A stretch of DNA of 47,067 bases from the IMG/VR virus record IMGVR_UViG_3300044832_000093, positions 1 through 47,067 of that record. One strand, given 5' to 3'. The DNA comes from a virus. This document shows, one piece after another, positions 33,430 to 40,329 of the stretch. The position numbers and the translations under genes were made by a program. The notes beneath the pieces were generated by a model. That model was not told where the DNA came from. It saw only the letters and a program-made list of their open reading frames with translations, and ran no database searches. Positions within the stretch are counted from its first letter, which is position 1. Each line of letters starts with the position of its first letter.

Positions 33430-33614
33430 GCGCCCTAGTTAAACGCAAGTATCCTTACCTCGTTTCCCTGCTGGTCAGTCTCTTCTATGTTATCCCTAGA
33501 AGTCTCTGGGAAGTCTTCGGGGAAGCCTTTATAGAAGGATTAGAAAAGCTGCCAGCAGTCGTTAGATATCGCAAAGTTCAAACCCTTTACACTTGGGAAG
33601 GTAAAGCAAAATGA
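33426..33614 (+). CDS. Small single-span membrane protein
   Basis: 62 residues: a basic start (SALVKRKY), one hydrophobic helix (PYLVSLLVSLFYVIPRSLW) and a polar tail. The ATG overlaps the TGA of the gene before it and the next ATG overlaps its own stop, so it should be translated by coupling. Function unknown. Confidence 0.55.
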   Translation: MSALVKRKYPYLVSLLVSLFYVIPRSLWEVFGEAFIEGLEKLPAVVRYRKVQTLYTWEGKAK

Positions 33615-33781
33615 ATCCTTACCGAATAGAACAAATTATTTCGGGAATTGGTAAGGGCCGATGGGTAGTCTTCGAACATGGTTGGCAACTATTTGAAACC
33701 TTTCACAGCACAGATGAAGCCCTTGCTTTTGTTAAGGAGCGGAAAAAATCTTTAGTAGTCCGGAGGAGGAAAGCAAAATGA
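33611..33781 (+). CDS. Small hypothetical protein
   Basis: 56 residues. It starts with an ATGA overlap. The sequence (IISGIGKGRWVVFEHGWQLF then HSTDEALAFVKERKK) fits a short beta-beta-alpha unit with a basic end. It looks like a small phage DNA- or protein-binding module, but I know no family. Confidence 0.5.
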   Translation: MNPYRIEQIISGIGKGRWVVFEHGWQLFETFHSTDEALAFVKERKKSLVVRRRKAK

Positions 33782-33942
33782 GTGGCATCTTGCCAGTGTC
33801 CGGACCTTGGCAGCCTACCCCCGCTTGTCTGGTGGTCTGGCCAGATACGGGAGTTATGTTGGTGCCTCTGTTCGATCCAACCGACCCTGTACAGATAGTT
33901 GCTGCTAGCCATTTAACCCGTTTAATCGGAAGTTGGAATTGA
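33778..33942 (+). CDS. Small hypothetical protein
   Basis: 54 residues, beginning with ATGA overlap to the gene before it and preceded by AGGAGG about 7 bases before the ATG. Trp/Pro/Val-rich (LPVSGPWQPTPACLVVWPDT), probably beta. The competing minus-strand frame over the same bases has no ribosome-binding site. Function unknown. Confidence 0.5.
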   Translation: MSGILPVSGPWQPTPACLVVWPDTGVMLVPLFDPTDPVQIVAASHLTRLIGSWN

Positions 33943-33946
33943 TAGT

Positions 33947-34024
33947 ATGCTCACCTTAACTATTATTTTCTACATCATCTTTGCTCTAATAGGGTGGAGC
34001 ATTCTCGTAATCTCTAAGTCTTAA
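33947..34024 (+). CDS. 25-residue membrane peptide
   Basis: A single hydrophobic helix (LTLTIIFYIIFALIGWSILV) with a short polar end. It starts 4 bases after the stop before it. One of six or more tiny membrane-protein genes of this phage. Small size makes it uncertain, but its fit in the gene chain supports it. Confidence 0.4.
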   Translation: MLTLTIIFYIIFALIGWSILVISKS

Positions 34025-34035
34025 AACGAAGGTTG

Positions 34036-34050
34036 CCTCGCGGGCGCACG
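34036..34050 (+). repeat. Repeat CCTCGCGGGCGCACG, copy 1
   Basis: Shares 15 bases with the 27-bp repeat at 34620 and 34885. It stands between genes, followed by GTAAAG and a three-codon frame ATG CCA AAA TAA just before the next gene. Confidence 0.75.
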
Positions 34051-34081
34051 GTAAAGAAATTTTCAAAATGCCAAAATAATT

Positions 34082-34330
34082 ATGCCAAAAACACGCGGAA
34101 AAATAGTGAAGCTCAACTTTCGAGTTGATGCGGAGTTAAACAGTGCTTTGGAGAAGGCAGGCTTTGCCAACTTGGAGCATTTCATTGATCAATCGGTTAA
34201 AGCCCTTCTAGACGTGCATGTGAAAGGAGAGAGGATTCAATGGCCAGTTTGCTTTCACGGTTACCCAATCGCGTTTAGCATGGGACATCCGACATATGAA
34301 CCACAAATGGAACAAGAGAGGCAGGCCTAA
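34082..34330 (+). CDS. Small regulator-like protein, possible ribbon-helix-helix
   Basis: 82 residues. The start K-I-V-K-L-N-F-R-V-D-A-E-L-N-S-A-L-E-K-A-G followed by NLEHFIDQSVKALLD is the strand-helix-helix order of Arc/CopG-type DNA-binding proteins. The C-terminal 30 residues are unrelated and rich in His, Pro and Met. It overlaps the next gene by 35 bases, which also codes for such a domain. A DNA-binding regulator is a fair inference. Confidence 0.55.
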   Translation: MPKTRGKIVKLNFRVDAELNSALEKAGFANLEHFIDQSVKALLDVHVKGERIQWPVCFHGYPIAFSMGHPTYEPQMEQERQA

Positions 34331-34688
34331 GACTCATAAGCAGCCTTTCACGCTGCGGATGAATAAGGGGATTCATGACTACGTTAGCCGTCAAGCGGCG
34401 GATCTGGGAATCACCAAATCAGCATTTGTCGAAAATGCGATCTACCATTACCCTCCACCGAAGCAGCTTCACCTAGATCATCTGGCGGTCCCGGATATCG
34501 ATGGACTGATTCAAACAGAATTTGGACCATCCTATGGAACTAAGGAAGAGAAGGAGCGGGTACTGCAAGAGGAGGAAGCACAACAGGAACATCGAAGGAA
34601 GTTTGTCACTCCTTTGAAGCCTCGCGGGCGCACGTTTAAGCAAAATCGGAAAACAAAGGAGATAACAAGTAATAATGAAATTAAGTGA
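34296..34688 (+). CDS. Ribbon-helix-helix protein
   Basis: 130 residues. After a basic start (NHKWNKRGRPKTHKQ) comes F-T-L-R-M-N-K-G-I-H-D-Y-V-S-R-Q-A-A-D-L-G followed by I-T-K-S-A-F-V-E-N-A-I, the beta strand and two helices of an Arc-type DNA-binding domain. The second half is highly charged. Near the end P-R-G-R-T-F-K-Q-N is encoded by a copy of the 27-bp repeat. With two other such genes within 1 kb, it is likely part of the regulatory circuit. Confidence 0.7.
   Translation: MNHKWNKRGRPKTHKQPFTLRMNKGIHDYVSRQAADLGITKSAFVENAIYHYPPPKQLHLDHLAVPDIDGLIQTEFGPSYGTKEEKERVLQEEEAQQEHRRKFVTPLKPRGRTFKQNRKTKEITSNNEIK
34620..34646 (+). repeat. 27-bp repeat, copy 2 (inside a coding region)
   Basis: CCTCGCGGGCGCACG plus TTTAAGCAAAAT, identical to 34885-34911. 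Here it is translated as part of the ribbon-helix-helix gene. Confidence 0.9.
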
Positions 34689-34878
34689 ATCCCGTCTTAA
34701 AGAATTAAGACGCATTGAAAGTTCCCTGAATAAGTTTGCAGAAGAATTTCAGGAGATTATCGACGATCTGAACGGAAAAGAGGGTGAAGATGGCCTTGAG
34801 GAGTATTTGATAGAATCGATTGATTCAGTCCATCGGGCTTTGGATGAAATTACTGATTTGACTTGCGTGGAGGGGTAA
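34675..34878 (+). CDS. Small acidic helical protein
   Basis: 67 residues, highly charged with many Glu and Asp (LSESRLKELRRIESSLNKFA then DGLEEYLIESIDSVHRALD). It is predicted to be fully helical. It overlaps the end of the gene before it by 14 bases, and is the last gene before a terminator. Possibly an acidic anti-host or DNA-mimic-like protein; this is only composition-based. Confidence 0.55.
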   Translation: MKLSESRLKELRRIESSLNKFAEEFQEIIDDLNGKEGEDGLEEYLIESIDSVHRALDEITDLTCVEG

Positions 34879-34884
34879 ACCTTT

Positions 34885-34911
34885 CCTCGCGGGCGCACGT
34901 TTAAGCAAAAT
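34885..34911 (+). repeat. 27-bp repeat, copy 3
   Basis: Exact second copy of 34620-34646, six bases after a stop codon and followed by TAG, so that it reads as the last nine codons of the ribbon-helix-helix gene without the gene. It looks like a duplicated gene end. Confidence 0.9.
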
Positions 34912-34920
34912 TAGAAACGG

Positions 34921-34960
34921 AAACTGGCTAGGGGTAAAATCCTAACCAGTTTTTCTTTTA
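34921..34960 (+). terminator. Rho-independent terminator
   Basis: AAACTGGCTAGG (34921-34932) pairs with CCTAACCAGTTT (34941-34952) with one mismatch and an 8-base loop, followed by TTCTTTTA. It closes the plus-strand early block and overlaps the stop of the convergent repressor-like gene, so it may serve both strands. Confidence 0.75.
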
Positions 34961-35220
34961 TCCGTTCTAGAATCAGGCTCATCGAACCGGACTCCGCTTT
35001 CGATGACTTGCATGATTAGCAGGATTCGGGGGACAATCCCCTTTTTTGCCTCGTATGCTCTGATGCAGTCATCGATGCAAAGCGAAGCGATTTCGGCAGA
35101 GGACATCCCTGTCTTTTGTGACAAAGCCTTCAGTCTTTTTAAGACCTCCGGATCAATTCTCACATGTTTGGTCTGTGCTATTTGCCTCATGCCCGGATAG
35201 TTAACACTAAGTGTCATCAT
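34942..35220 (-). CDS. Divergent ribbon-helix-helix repressor candidate
   Basis: 92 residues from the ATG at 35220, or 82 from the ATG at 35190 (RQIAQTKHVRIDPEVLKRLK). The segment T-K-H-V-R-I-D-P-E-V-L-K-R-L-K-A-L-S-Q-K-T-G followed by S-S-A-E-I-A-S-L-C-I-D is the strand-helix-helix DNA-binding fold of the CopG/Arc type. It is the only minus-strand gene inside the plus-strand half and is transcribed away from an operator-rich interval (35212-35296). That layout is the classic form of a self-regulated repressor, and it is my best candidate for the lysogeny switch. Confidence 0.7.
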   Translation of the reverse strand: MMTLSVNYPGMRQIAQTKHVRIDPEVLKRLKALSQKTGMSSAEIASLCIDDCIRAYEAKKGIVPRILLIMQVIESGVRFDEPDSRTDKRKTG

Positions 35221-35228
35221 TTGTCATC
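35212..35228. promoter_or_regulatory. Operator OL: TGTCATCATTTGTCATC
   Basis: Two TGTCATC half-sites in direct orientation 10 bp apart, overlapping the start of the repressor-like gene. Direct half-sites one helical turn apart are what ribbon-helix-helix proteins bind. It is matched, in opposite orientation, by the site at 35280-35296 with 16 of 17 bases. Confidence 0.75.
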
Positions 35229-35246
35229 AAAAAGATTATTTTTTAT

Positions 35247-35274
35247 TTGACCGACTGGATACCTGCCGTATACA
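35247..35274 (+). promoter_or_regulatory. Promoter P2
   Basis: TTGACC (35247-35252), a 16-base spacer and TATACA (35269-35274), with the spacer GACTGGATACCTGC nearly the same as in promoter P1. It points to the gene at 35301 and lies between the two operators, so a repressor bound to them would block it. Confidence 0.75.
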
Positions 35275-35279
35275 GTGCG

Positions 35280-35296
35280 GATGACAAAGGATGACA
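35280..35296. promoter_or_regulatory. Operator OR: GATGACAAAGGATGACA
   Basis: The reverse complement of the site at 35212-35228 with one mismatch. It lies just after the -10 box of P2 and a few bases before the ATG at 35301. Confidence 0.75.
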
Positions 35297-35300
35297 TTGC

Positions 35301-35468
35301 ATGGCGAAAGCTAAAAGAAAATTGCGGATGTGTATTGAATTTCCCCCGGATTTGTTCTCGGAAATCAAAGCTGGCTCCAAAGTAGATTTAGTCTCGTTCG
35401 GCGCTCAGGTTCGAAAATTGACCAGAATGGCTTTGAACATCCAAAAGCACCTGGAGAAGGCGCGATGA
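35301..35468 (+). CDS. Small basic protein, P2 leader gene
   Basis: 55 residues, strongly basic (AKAKRKLRMCIEFPPDLFSE). The strand R-M-C-I-E-F-P-P-D-L-F-S-E-I-K followed by two helix-like segments (SFGAQVRKLTRMAL) fits a minimal ribbon-helix-helix protein, so it could act as a Cro-like counterpart of the divergent gene. It ends in an ATGA overlap with the resolvase gene. Inference from size and layout. Confidence 0.6.
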   Translation: MAKAKRKLRMCIEFPPDLFSEIKAGSKVDLVSFGAQVRKLTRMALNIQKHLEKAR

Positions 35469-35956
35469 TCGCCTGCGTCGATCCTGGCAAGTCAGGGGGA
35501 ATCGTTTTTCAGAAACACCGAATTCCACTTGGATGCAAAAATCCGACAGCCACAGAGCCTTTCGATGTTTTCTCTCTCGCCATGCCTGCCACGGTGACCG
35601 ATCTGAAAGACGTTTTCCTGGATCTTAAAACGTTCGGGATTACCACCGTGGTTCTAGAAAAGGTCACCGGCTTCATCCGGGTCCCAGGTCGCCCGCAAAT
35701 GGCTGGCACCTCGGGGGTGATGATGAAGACCGTGGGCTGGATCGAGGCTTTCACCGCCGCCTACGGGATGAGGCTGGAAGAGGTTCGCCCGCAAGTTTGG
35801 CAACCAAAATTGGGTTTGTTTAGAAAACCTGGAGAAGAGCAAAGTGCGTGGAAAACCCGGCTAAAGGACATGGCCCAAAGGCTTTACCCAAATCACACGA
35901 TCACGCGGGCCACCGCGGATGCTTTTTTGTTACTTGAATTCGCTACGCGAAAGTAA
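35465..35956 (+). CDS. RuvC-like Holliday junction resolvase
   Basis: 163 residues. The motifs are I-A-C-V-D-P-G-K-S-G-G at the start (catalytic Asp6), V-V-L-E-K near residue 63 (Glu65) and A-T-A-D-A-F-L-L-L-E-F-A near the end (Asp152), the three acidic motifs of the RuvC/RNase H fold. Size and motif spacing fit. It would resolve branched DNA before packaging, or process replication intermediates. It overlaps both neighbours by a few bases. Confidence 0.85.
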   Translation: MIACVDPGKSGGIVFQKHRIPLGCKNPTATEPFDVFSLAMPATVTDLKDVFLDLKTFGITTVVLEKVTGFIRVPGRPQMAGTSGVMMKTVGWIEAFTAAYGMRLEEVRPQVWQPKLGLFRKPGEEQSAWKTRLKDMAQRLYPNHTITRATADAFLLLEFATRK

Positions 35957-36087
35957 TGTTCTGCCGTTTAGAAAGTGCAAGTATGTGCTGTAAAAATGAA
36001 CCTTCCACCCAAACTGAAATTGAACAAATAATCGCTAACGGCCCAATTTTTATAGAAATCCCTCCGGAAATTTTACTGCCCCAATAA
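35956..36087 (+). CDS. Small hypothetical protein
   Basis: 43 residues starting at an ATG that overlaps the resolvase stop by one base (TAATG). The start has several Cys (FCRLESASMCCKNE); the end is hydrophobic with Pro (IFIEIPPEILLPQ). A possible small metal-binding peptide, not recognised. Confidence 0.4.
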   Translation: MFCRLESASMCCKNEPSTQTEIEQIIANGPIFIEIPPEILLPQ

Positions 36088-36163
36088 TCAAAATTCAGGG
36101 GGAGCGTCCTGACTAAAAACGCTCTTTTCTCTTTCTCTAAACCGTCTACTTAGCGGCTACCCG

Positions 36164-37462
36164 ATGTTACACCAGTGTCATCTCCCCGGAATTCAGCGTC
36201 TCACCTACGGGTTAAAGACGCACCATTCCGCCTTGGATTCGAGCGAGATGGGGACTGGAAAGACGTGGAGGGCGCTCGCGGTTGTCCGGGACCTGGAACG
36301 ACCGGCTTTCATCGTCTGCCTGAAATCGGCCAAAGCGGCTTGGCGCGAGGTGGCCGCGGAACTCGGCGTCAACCTGATCGAGGTGGTGAATTACCAAGGC
36401 GTTCGTGCGAAGGACAAAACGTGGTGGTTCGGCGGGAAAAAAGGGCAATGGGACACTTCTAGAATCCCGCGGGAGACTATTTTCATCTTCGACGAGTCCC
36501 ACAAGATGAACGGCCAGCGGACCTGGAATTCCATCTACGGGATGGCCGCCCGGCGGCAGGGGTACTCAGTGATCCTGCTCAGTGCAACCCCAGCGTCTTC
36601 CCCGCTGCAGCTCCGCACCCAAGGATTCATTCTAGGTTTGCACGACGGGAAGAATTATTGGGAGTGGCTGACCAAGTACGGTCTCCAGCAGGGGTACTTT
36701 GGCGGGGTCGGAATGTCGCAGGCCAATGAAGCGCGGGCGATGACGCTGATTGGATCTGATCTCTACAACCGCGGGCAGTCCTACAGTGTTCCTCTTCGCG
36801 ACATCGTGGGGATGGGCTTTCCCGAGAACAACATCGACGCCCTTCAGGTCGAATGTGCCAGCGAGGCAAAAATTGCCGAGCTGTATGGGGAGCTAGGACA
36901 GAAGTTAAAGGAGCTAGAAGCGAAGACCCTGGAGGCGAAAGATCTTTTGACCATCCAGCTCCGCGTCCGGCAGGAAATCGAACTCCTCAAGGTCCCGGAG
37001 ATCGTTGAGATGCTCTGCGATATTCTAGAAAGCTCGAATAAGAGCGTGGTCGTTTTCGTGAATTTCCGGCAAACGGCTCTCTCGATAGTTGGAGCCCTTC
37101 AGCCTTGCACTTCTTCCTTGGTAATGGGGGATCAATCAGAGACCACCCGAGCGAATGAGATTTCTGACTTTCAGTCCGGTTCTAACCGGCTGCTGATCTC
37201 CACCATCGCCGCGGGTGGAACCTCGATCAATCTGAATGACACGGAAGGCGACCGCCCGCGCCACGTTCTCTGCTGCCCGACCTTTTCCGCGCCTGACCTT
37301 GTTCAAGCCCTGGGCCGCGCCCACCGGATCAATTCCAAGTCACCCACGACTCAGCAAATTATCTTCGTCGCCGGGACGGTGGAGGCTCACGTTTACCGTT
37401 CGGTGAAGCGCAAACTTTCTAACCTAGAAAAACTAACTAACTACGACCTCTTAGGACTATGA
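36164..37462 (+). CDS. SNF2/DEAD-type DNA helicase
   Basis: 432 residues. Motif I E-M-G-T-G-K-T at 28-34, motif II D-E-S-H at 110-113, motif III L-L-S-A-T-P at 138-143, and in the second RecA domain a segment FVNFRQTALSIVGAL, LISTIAAGGTSINLNDTEG and the motif VI A-L-G-R-A-H-R near residue 385. This set defines a superfamily 2 SNF2-related helicase or translocase. Phages of this kind often keep one near the polymerase gene. It probably remodels DNA for replication or recombination. No Shine-Dalgarno sequence is visible before the ATG. Confidence 0.88.
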   Translation: MLHQCHLPGIQRLTYGLKTHHSALDSSEMGTGKTWRALAVVRDLERPAFIVCLKSAKAAWREVAAELGVNLIEVVNYQGVRAKDKTWWFGGKKGQWDTSRIPRETIFIFDESHKMNGQRTWNSIYGMAARRQGYSVILLSATPASSPLQLRTQGFILGLHDGKNYWEWLTKYGLQQGYFGGVGMSQANEARAMTLIGSDLYNRGQSYSVPLRDIVGMGFPENNIDALQVECASEAKIAELYGELGQKLKELEAKTLEAKDLLTIQLRVRQEIELLKVPEIVEMLCDILESSNKSVVVFVNFRQTALSIVGALQPCTSSLVMGDQSETTRANEISDFQSGSNRLLISTIAAGGTSINLNDTEGDRPRHVLCCPTFSAPDLVQALGRAHRINSKSPTTQQIIFVAGTVEAHVYRSVKRKLSNLEKLTNYDLLGL

Positions 37463-37518
37463 TTATCGCCGAAATTATTCTTCTCGTTTTCTTCATCTTT
37501 GCGTGGTTTACCAAATGA
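37459..37518 (+). CDS. 19-residue membrane peptide
   Basis: IIAEIILLVFFIFAWFTK, one hydrophobic segment only. It is joined to the helicase by an ATGA overlap and to the next gene likewise. Tiny, but the exact overlaps on both sides support translation. Confidence 0.4.
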   Translation: MIIAEIILLVFFIFAWFTK

Positions 37519-37838
37519 TCCCCGGAGTCGAAGACGCATTGATCTTTGTCAAGTTGACCGATGGGACGGTTCATCAGATTGACCTCCCAAAATGGAGAAC
37601 GCATCACCTTCTAGCATCTCTTGGAAAGGAGCTAAGGCTTTGTGAGCAGGCCGAACCGATGACCTGGGAGAGGCCGGAGGAGAAGAAAGAAGAAAAACCT
37701 CCGCTTTCCCCCATTCATCATACTATCAAAGAGAAATTTATGACAGTTAATGATCAGGGTGAACCTGTTGAGGTTGGGGAATATCTTTCAAAAACCAAGT
37801 ACCTCGACACCAAAACGGGCGAGCTGAAACTTTACTAA
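37515..37838 (+). CDS. Hypothetical protein in the replication block
   Basis: 107 residues from the ATG at 37515, which overlaps the stop before it (ATGA). It opens with a beta-rich piece (IPGVEDALIFVKLTDGTVHQ) and has a charged middle (RPEEKKEEKPPL). No family recognised. Its place between the helicase and the nuclease suggests a replication accessory. Confidence 0.55.
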   Translation: MIPGVEDALIFVKLTDGTVHQIDLPKWRTHHLLASLGKELRLCEQAEPMTWERPEEKKEEKPPLSPIHHTIKEKFMTVNDQGEPVEVGEYLSKTKYLDTKTGELKLY

Positions 37839-37852
37839 AACTAAAAAAACAA

Positions 37853-38074
37853 ATGAACGCCTTGGAACGGATCGCCACCGCTTTGGAAAAGCTGGTTGAG
37901 CTGCAAAACGGACGCCGGGACCGGATCACCGACCTTCCTTGTACGGTGGTCGGATGCAACCGCAAAGTTGTTGCTCGCGGGCTGTGCAACGCCCACTACC
38001 AGCGTTTGAGGCTCAAGGGCGAGCTGATGAAGGATATCCCGATTACGGAAAAAGGACCGAACCGCCCGAATTAA
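37853..38074 (+). CDS. Small zinc-finger protein
   Basis: 73 residues. C30-x4-C35-x9-C45-x2-H48 (in the order CTVVGCNRKVVARGLCNAHY) is the zinc-knuckle seen in many phage HNH-type and regulatory proteins, here without the nuclease domain. The N-terminus is a short helix (NALERIATALEKLVELQ). It probably binds DNA or RNA. Confidence 0.65.
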   Translation: MNALERIATALEKLVELQNGRRDRITDLPCTVVGCNRKVVARGLCNAHYQRLRLKGELMKDIPITEKGPNRPN

Positions 38075-39181
38075 ATGAGTGATTCCCAACACGCTGAATT
38101 CCCGCCTAGCTCCCTGGAGCATTGGAACAATTGCCCTGGCTTTATTCAGGCGGTCGATGAGGAGGGATATTTTTCCGAACGGGGGACCAAGCTTCACAAG
38201 GCCTGGGAGACTGGAAATCTAGAAGGGTTGACGGAGGATGAGGCAAAGGCTGTTGAATCTGTGATTAGATCCCAGCCTCAGTGGAGTAAAAGCACTCTGC
38301 GGGAATTCAAGGTGAATGTGGCTGGGATAACTTGGGGAACCGTAGACTACCTTAATATAGAAGAGTCGGGGCACGAGTTTTTGATGGATGCCAAGTTTGG
38401 CCGGATCTCCGTTCAGCCCGCGCAAACTAATATCCAAATTTGGGCCTACTCTTTGGGAGTCTGGTACGAATTACCAAAGGCTAATCAAATTGATGTCACC
38501 ATCGCGGTCCCCTACCGCGGCGAGGTCACTCACGCAACTTTCCATCGCAAGACCCATTACGACAGCTTCAAATTCTATATTTCCAGGATCATTGAAAAGG
38601 TGGAGCAATTCCGTAAGACCGGTGATGTTTCAATGCTCTCCTATCATCCGAAAACCTGCTCATTCTGTTCTAGAATTAATTGCCCGATCAAACGGGGGCG
38701 GCTGAAGGAAGTGATGGGAACAGCGGAGCTTGGTTTTCCTAACACAATCGAAGTTAGTGAATTGAGCGTTGATGAAATCTCCCAGGCCAAAATCCTCTCT
38801 AACCAGTTCAAGCGTTGGGCCGCGGAAGTGGATAAGCGGGCGATGGAGCTTTCCAATGAAGGGGAAGAGATCCCTGGCTTTGAAAGGAAATTTATGAGCG
38901 GGCGGAGGAAGAATGCTCTTCTAGATCAAATCAAGGAAACCATTCGAATCGCTTCCAGTATAATCCCCGGCCAGCCTCTTCCTGATATTTGGCACGTAGC
39001 GGGAGAAATTCACATCGCAAAAGTTGTCGAATTGATCCGGGAAAACTCTCCCCGAGGCCATAAAGAAACTAACGAAGAAAAATTTCTAGATGCCCTCCGC
39101 GATGCTGACATAGGCCAGCCGCAGGGGGGTTACTACTACCTGAAACCAAAACCAGAAATATATGACGAAAATAAAGAGTGA
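38075..39181 (+). CDS. Cas4-like / DUF2800 nuclease
   Basis: 368 residues. Motifs G-T-K-L-H at 37-41, Asp91 (GTVDYL), and Asp105-x-Lys107 (FLMDAKFG) followed by Q-x-N-I-Q-I-W-A-Y make a PD-(D/E)xK nuclease core of the RecB/Cas4 type. Cys20 with Cys195, Cys198 and Cys203 gives the one-plus-three arrangement that holds a 4Fe-4S cluster in Cas4 and AddB. Homologues usually sit beside a phage family A polymerase. It probably resects DNA ends in recombination or replication. Its last 20 bases overlap the next gene. Confidence 0.85.
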   Translation: MSDSQHAEFPPSSLEHWNNCPGFIQAVDEEGYFSERGTKLHKAWETGNLEGLTEDEAKAVESVIRSQPQWSKSTLREFKVNVAGITWGTVDYLNIEESGHEFLMDAKFGRISVQPAQTNIQIWAYSLGVWYELPKANQIDVTIAVPYRGEVTHATFHRKTHYDSFKFYISRIIEKVEQFRKTGDVSMLSYHPKTCSFCSRINCPIKRGRLKEVMGTAELGFPNTIEVSELSVDEISQAKILSNQFKRWAAEVDKRAMELSNEGEEIPGFERKFMSGRRKNALLDQIKETIRIASSIIPGQPLPDIWHVAGEIHIAKVVELIRENSPRGHKETNEEKFLDALRDADIGQPQGGYYYLKPKPEIYDENKE

Positions 39182-39911
39182 TATTGACTTCAAAGTAAAA
39201 CCTAGCTCCGAAGATCCGGACTGGACTCCGCCCGCGGACGAGCAGCTTCCCGTCCCTAAAAACTTCTTTACCGGCCAAGGGGCCGAGGACATGGAGGGCG
39301 AGTGGGACCAGGGCGATGTTGGCCTCCCGCGGTTGACCTTGATTCATGCGATGGATAAGCGAGCCCTGGCTGGAACGTTCAAGCCAGGATCGTTCGTCTA
39401 CAACAATTCAGGGACTCTAGAACAGCCTTTCCCCTTGGTGGTGATTCGATCGAAAAAAGGCTACCTCCAAAAGCTGAATGCGATGGAGCGCAGTTCCGGA
39501 GCCATCCCCAGGATGGTCTGGACAGCAGCCGAAGCCCGCGAGATGGGAGGGTCTTTTGATTACCCCTGTCCTGTGGGGTCAATCCCTTTCCAGGAATTTG
39601 CTGATTTATTGGTCTTGATCGGGCAGAAAGAGGGTAATGAATCTTTTCCTTTTCAACACGCTGACCACGTTTGGGCTCCCGCCATGTACCGGGCCAAGGG
39701 AACGGCTTACACCCGCGTGGTGCGGCCCCTCGGCGCGATGCGGGCGCTGACCTTGCGCGATGGGACGATCAATGGCCTCTGGACGATGGCGGTGACTCAG
39801 GAGCAAGTGAACAACAACCCGACTTTCGTTCCCGTCTTCAAGTTCGTCCGGCGGAACACCGCGGAGTTCGTGAGCTGGCTGAAAGAGCTTCTAGCAGGCT
39901 TCGGGGAGTGA
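39162..39911 (+). CDS. Putative single-stranded DNA-binding protein
   Basis: 249 residues. The N-terminus is acidic and disordered. The segment G-D-V-G-L-P-R-L-T-L-I-H then T-F-K-P-G-S-F-V-Y-N and P-F-P-L-V-V-I-R is the beta pattern of OB-type ssDNA-binding proteins of podoviruses. The place between the Cas4-like nuclease and the polymerase is where this class occurs. The C-terminus ends in a short helix rather than an acidic tail. Assignment by pattern and context. Confidence 0.6.
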   Translation: MTKIKSDIDFKVKPSSEDPDWTPPADEQLPVPKNFFTGQGAEDMEGEWDQGDVGLPRLTLIHAMDKRALAGTFKPGSFVYNNSGTLEQPFPLVVIRSKKGYLQKLNAMERSSGAIPRMVWTAAEAREMGGSFDYPCPVGSIPFQEFADLLVLIGQKEGNESFPFQHADHVWAPAMYRAKGTAYTRVVRPLGAMRALTLRDGTINGLWTMAVTQEQVNNNPTFVPVFKFVRRNTAEFVSWLKELLAGFGE

Positions 39912-39913
39912 AG

Positions 39914-40033
39914 ATGTCCCCGCGGATCAAAGAGGGAGATTACCTCTACATGGGATTCTGGCTCCTGGTGATGGGAGCCGGGATGGGGGTCACCATTTAC
40001 CTGCTGGCCAGGATCGAAAGGAACACACGATGA
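39914..40033 (+). CDS. 39-residue membrane protein
   Basis: SPRIKEGDYLYMGFWLLVMG onward: a polar start, one hydrophobic helix with a Gly-rich centre (GAGMGVTIYLLA) and a basic end. It starts 2 bases after the gene before it and overlaps the next by ATGA. Another of the tiny membrane genes. Confidence 0.5.
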   Translation: MSPRIKEGDYLYMGFWLLVMGAGMGVTIYLLARIERNTR

Positions 40034-40326
40034 ATGATTTGGTAAGAGATACCGATCCTGACACTTCTCACGATGCGGCGGAGAAGATTGCCGAGAAGAG
40101 GACCAAAGATTGCAAACTTGCTGAAGGCTGCTTTCGGGATTTGGTCGATGATAGGGGACTTACGCGAACTGAGTTTTATCGGGGGGTCCGTAATAGGCAT
40201 GGTTTTCAACATGAGAAAGCGGAGTCCTTGCGCCGTCGGTTAAGTGATCTATTAAAGCAAGGTCGTTTAATTATAATTGGCCGCCGAAATGGGCAGCAAG
40301 TTCTATCTCTTTCTCCTCTTACTTGA
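40030..40326 (+). CDS. Winged-helix-like phage protein
   Basis: 98 residues. The start N-D-L-V-R-D-T-D-P-D-T-S-H-D-A-A is one I know from many small phage proteins, followed by a helical, basic region and a C-terminal beta wing (GRLIIIGRRNGQQVLSL). This fits a small winged-helix DNA-binding module. It lies directly before the polymerase gene. Confidence 0.65.
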   Translation: MNDLVRDTDPDTSHDAAEKIAEKRTKDCKLAEGCFRDLVDDRGLTRTEFYRGVRNRHGFQHEKAESLRRRLSDLLKQGRLIIIGRRNGQQVLSLSPLT

Positions 40327-40329
40327 TTT

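Noticed and set aside
36096-36128. Possible terminator GAGCG ... CGCTC before the helicase gene
   Set aside because: The stem has only 5 bp with a loop of 13 bases, so I do not call it.
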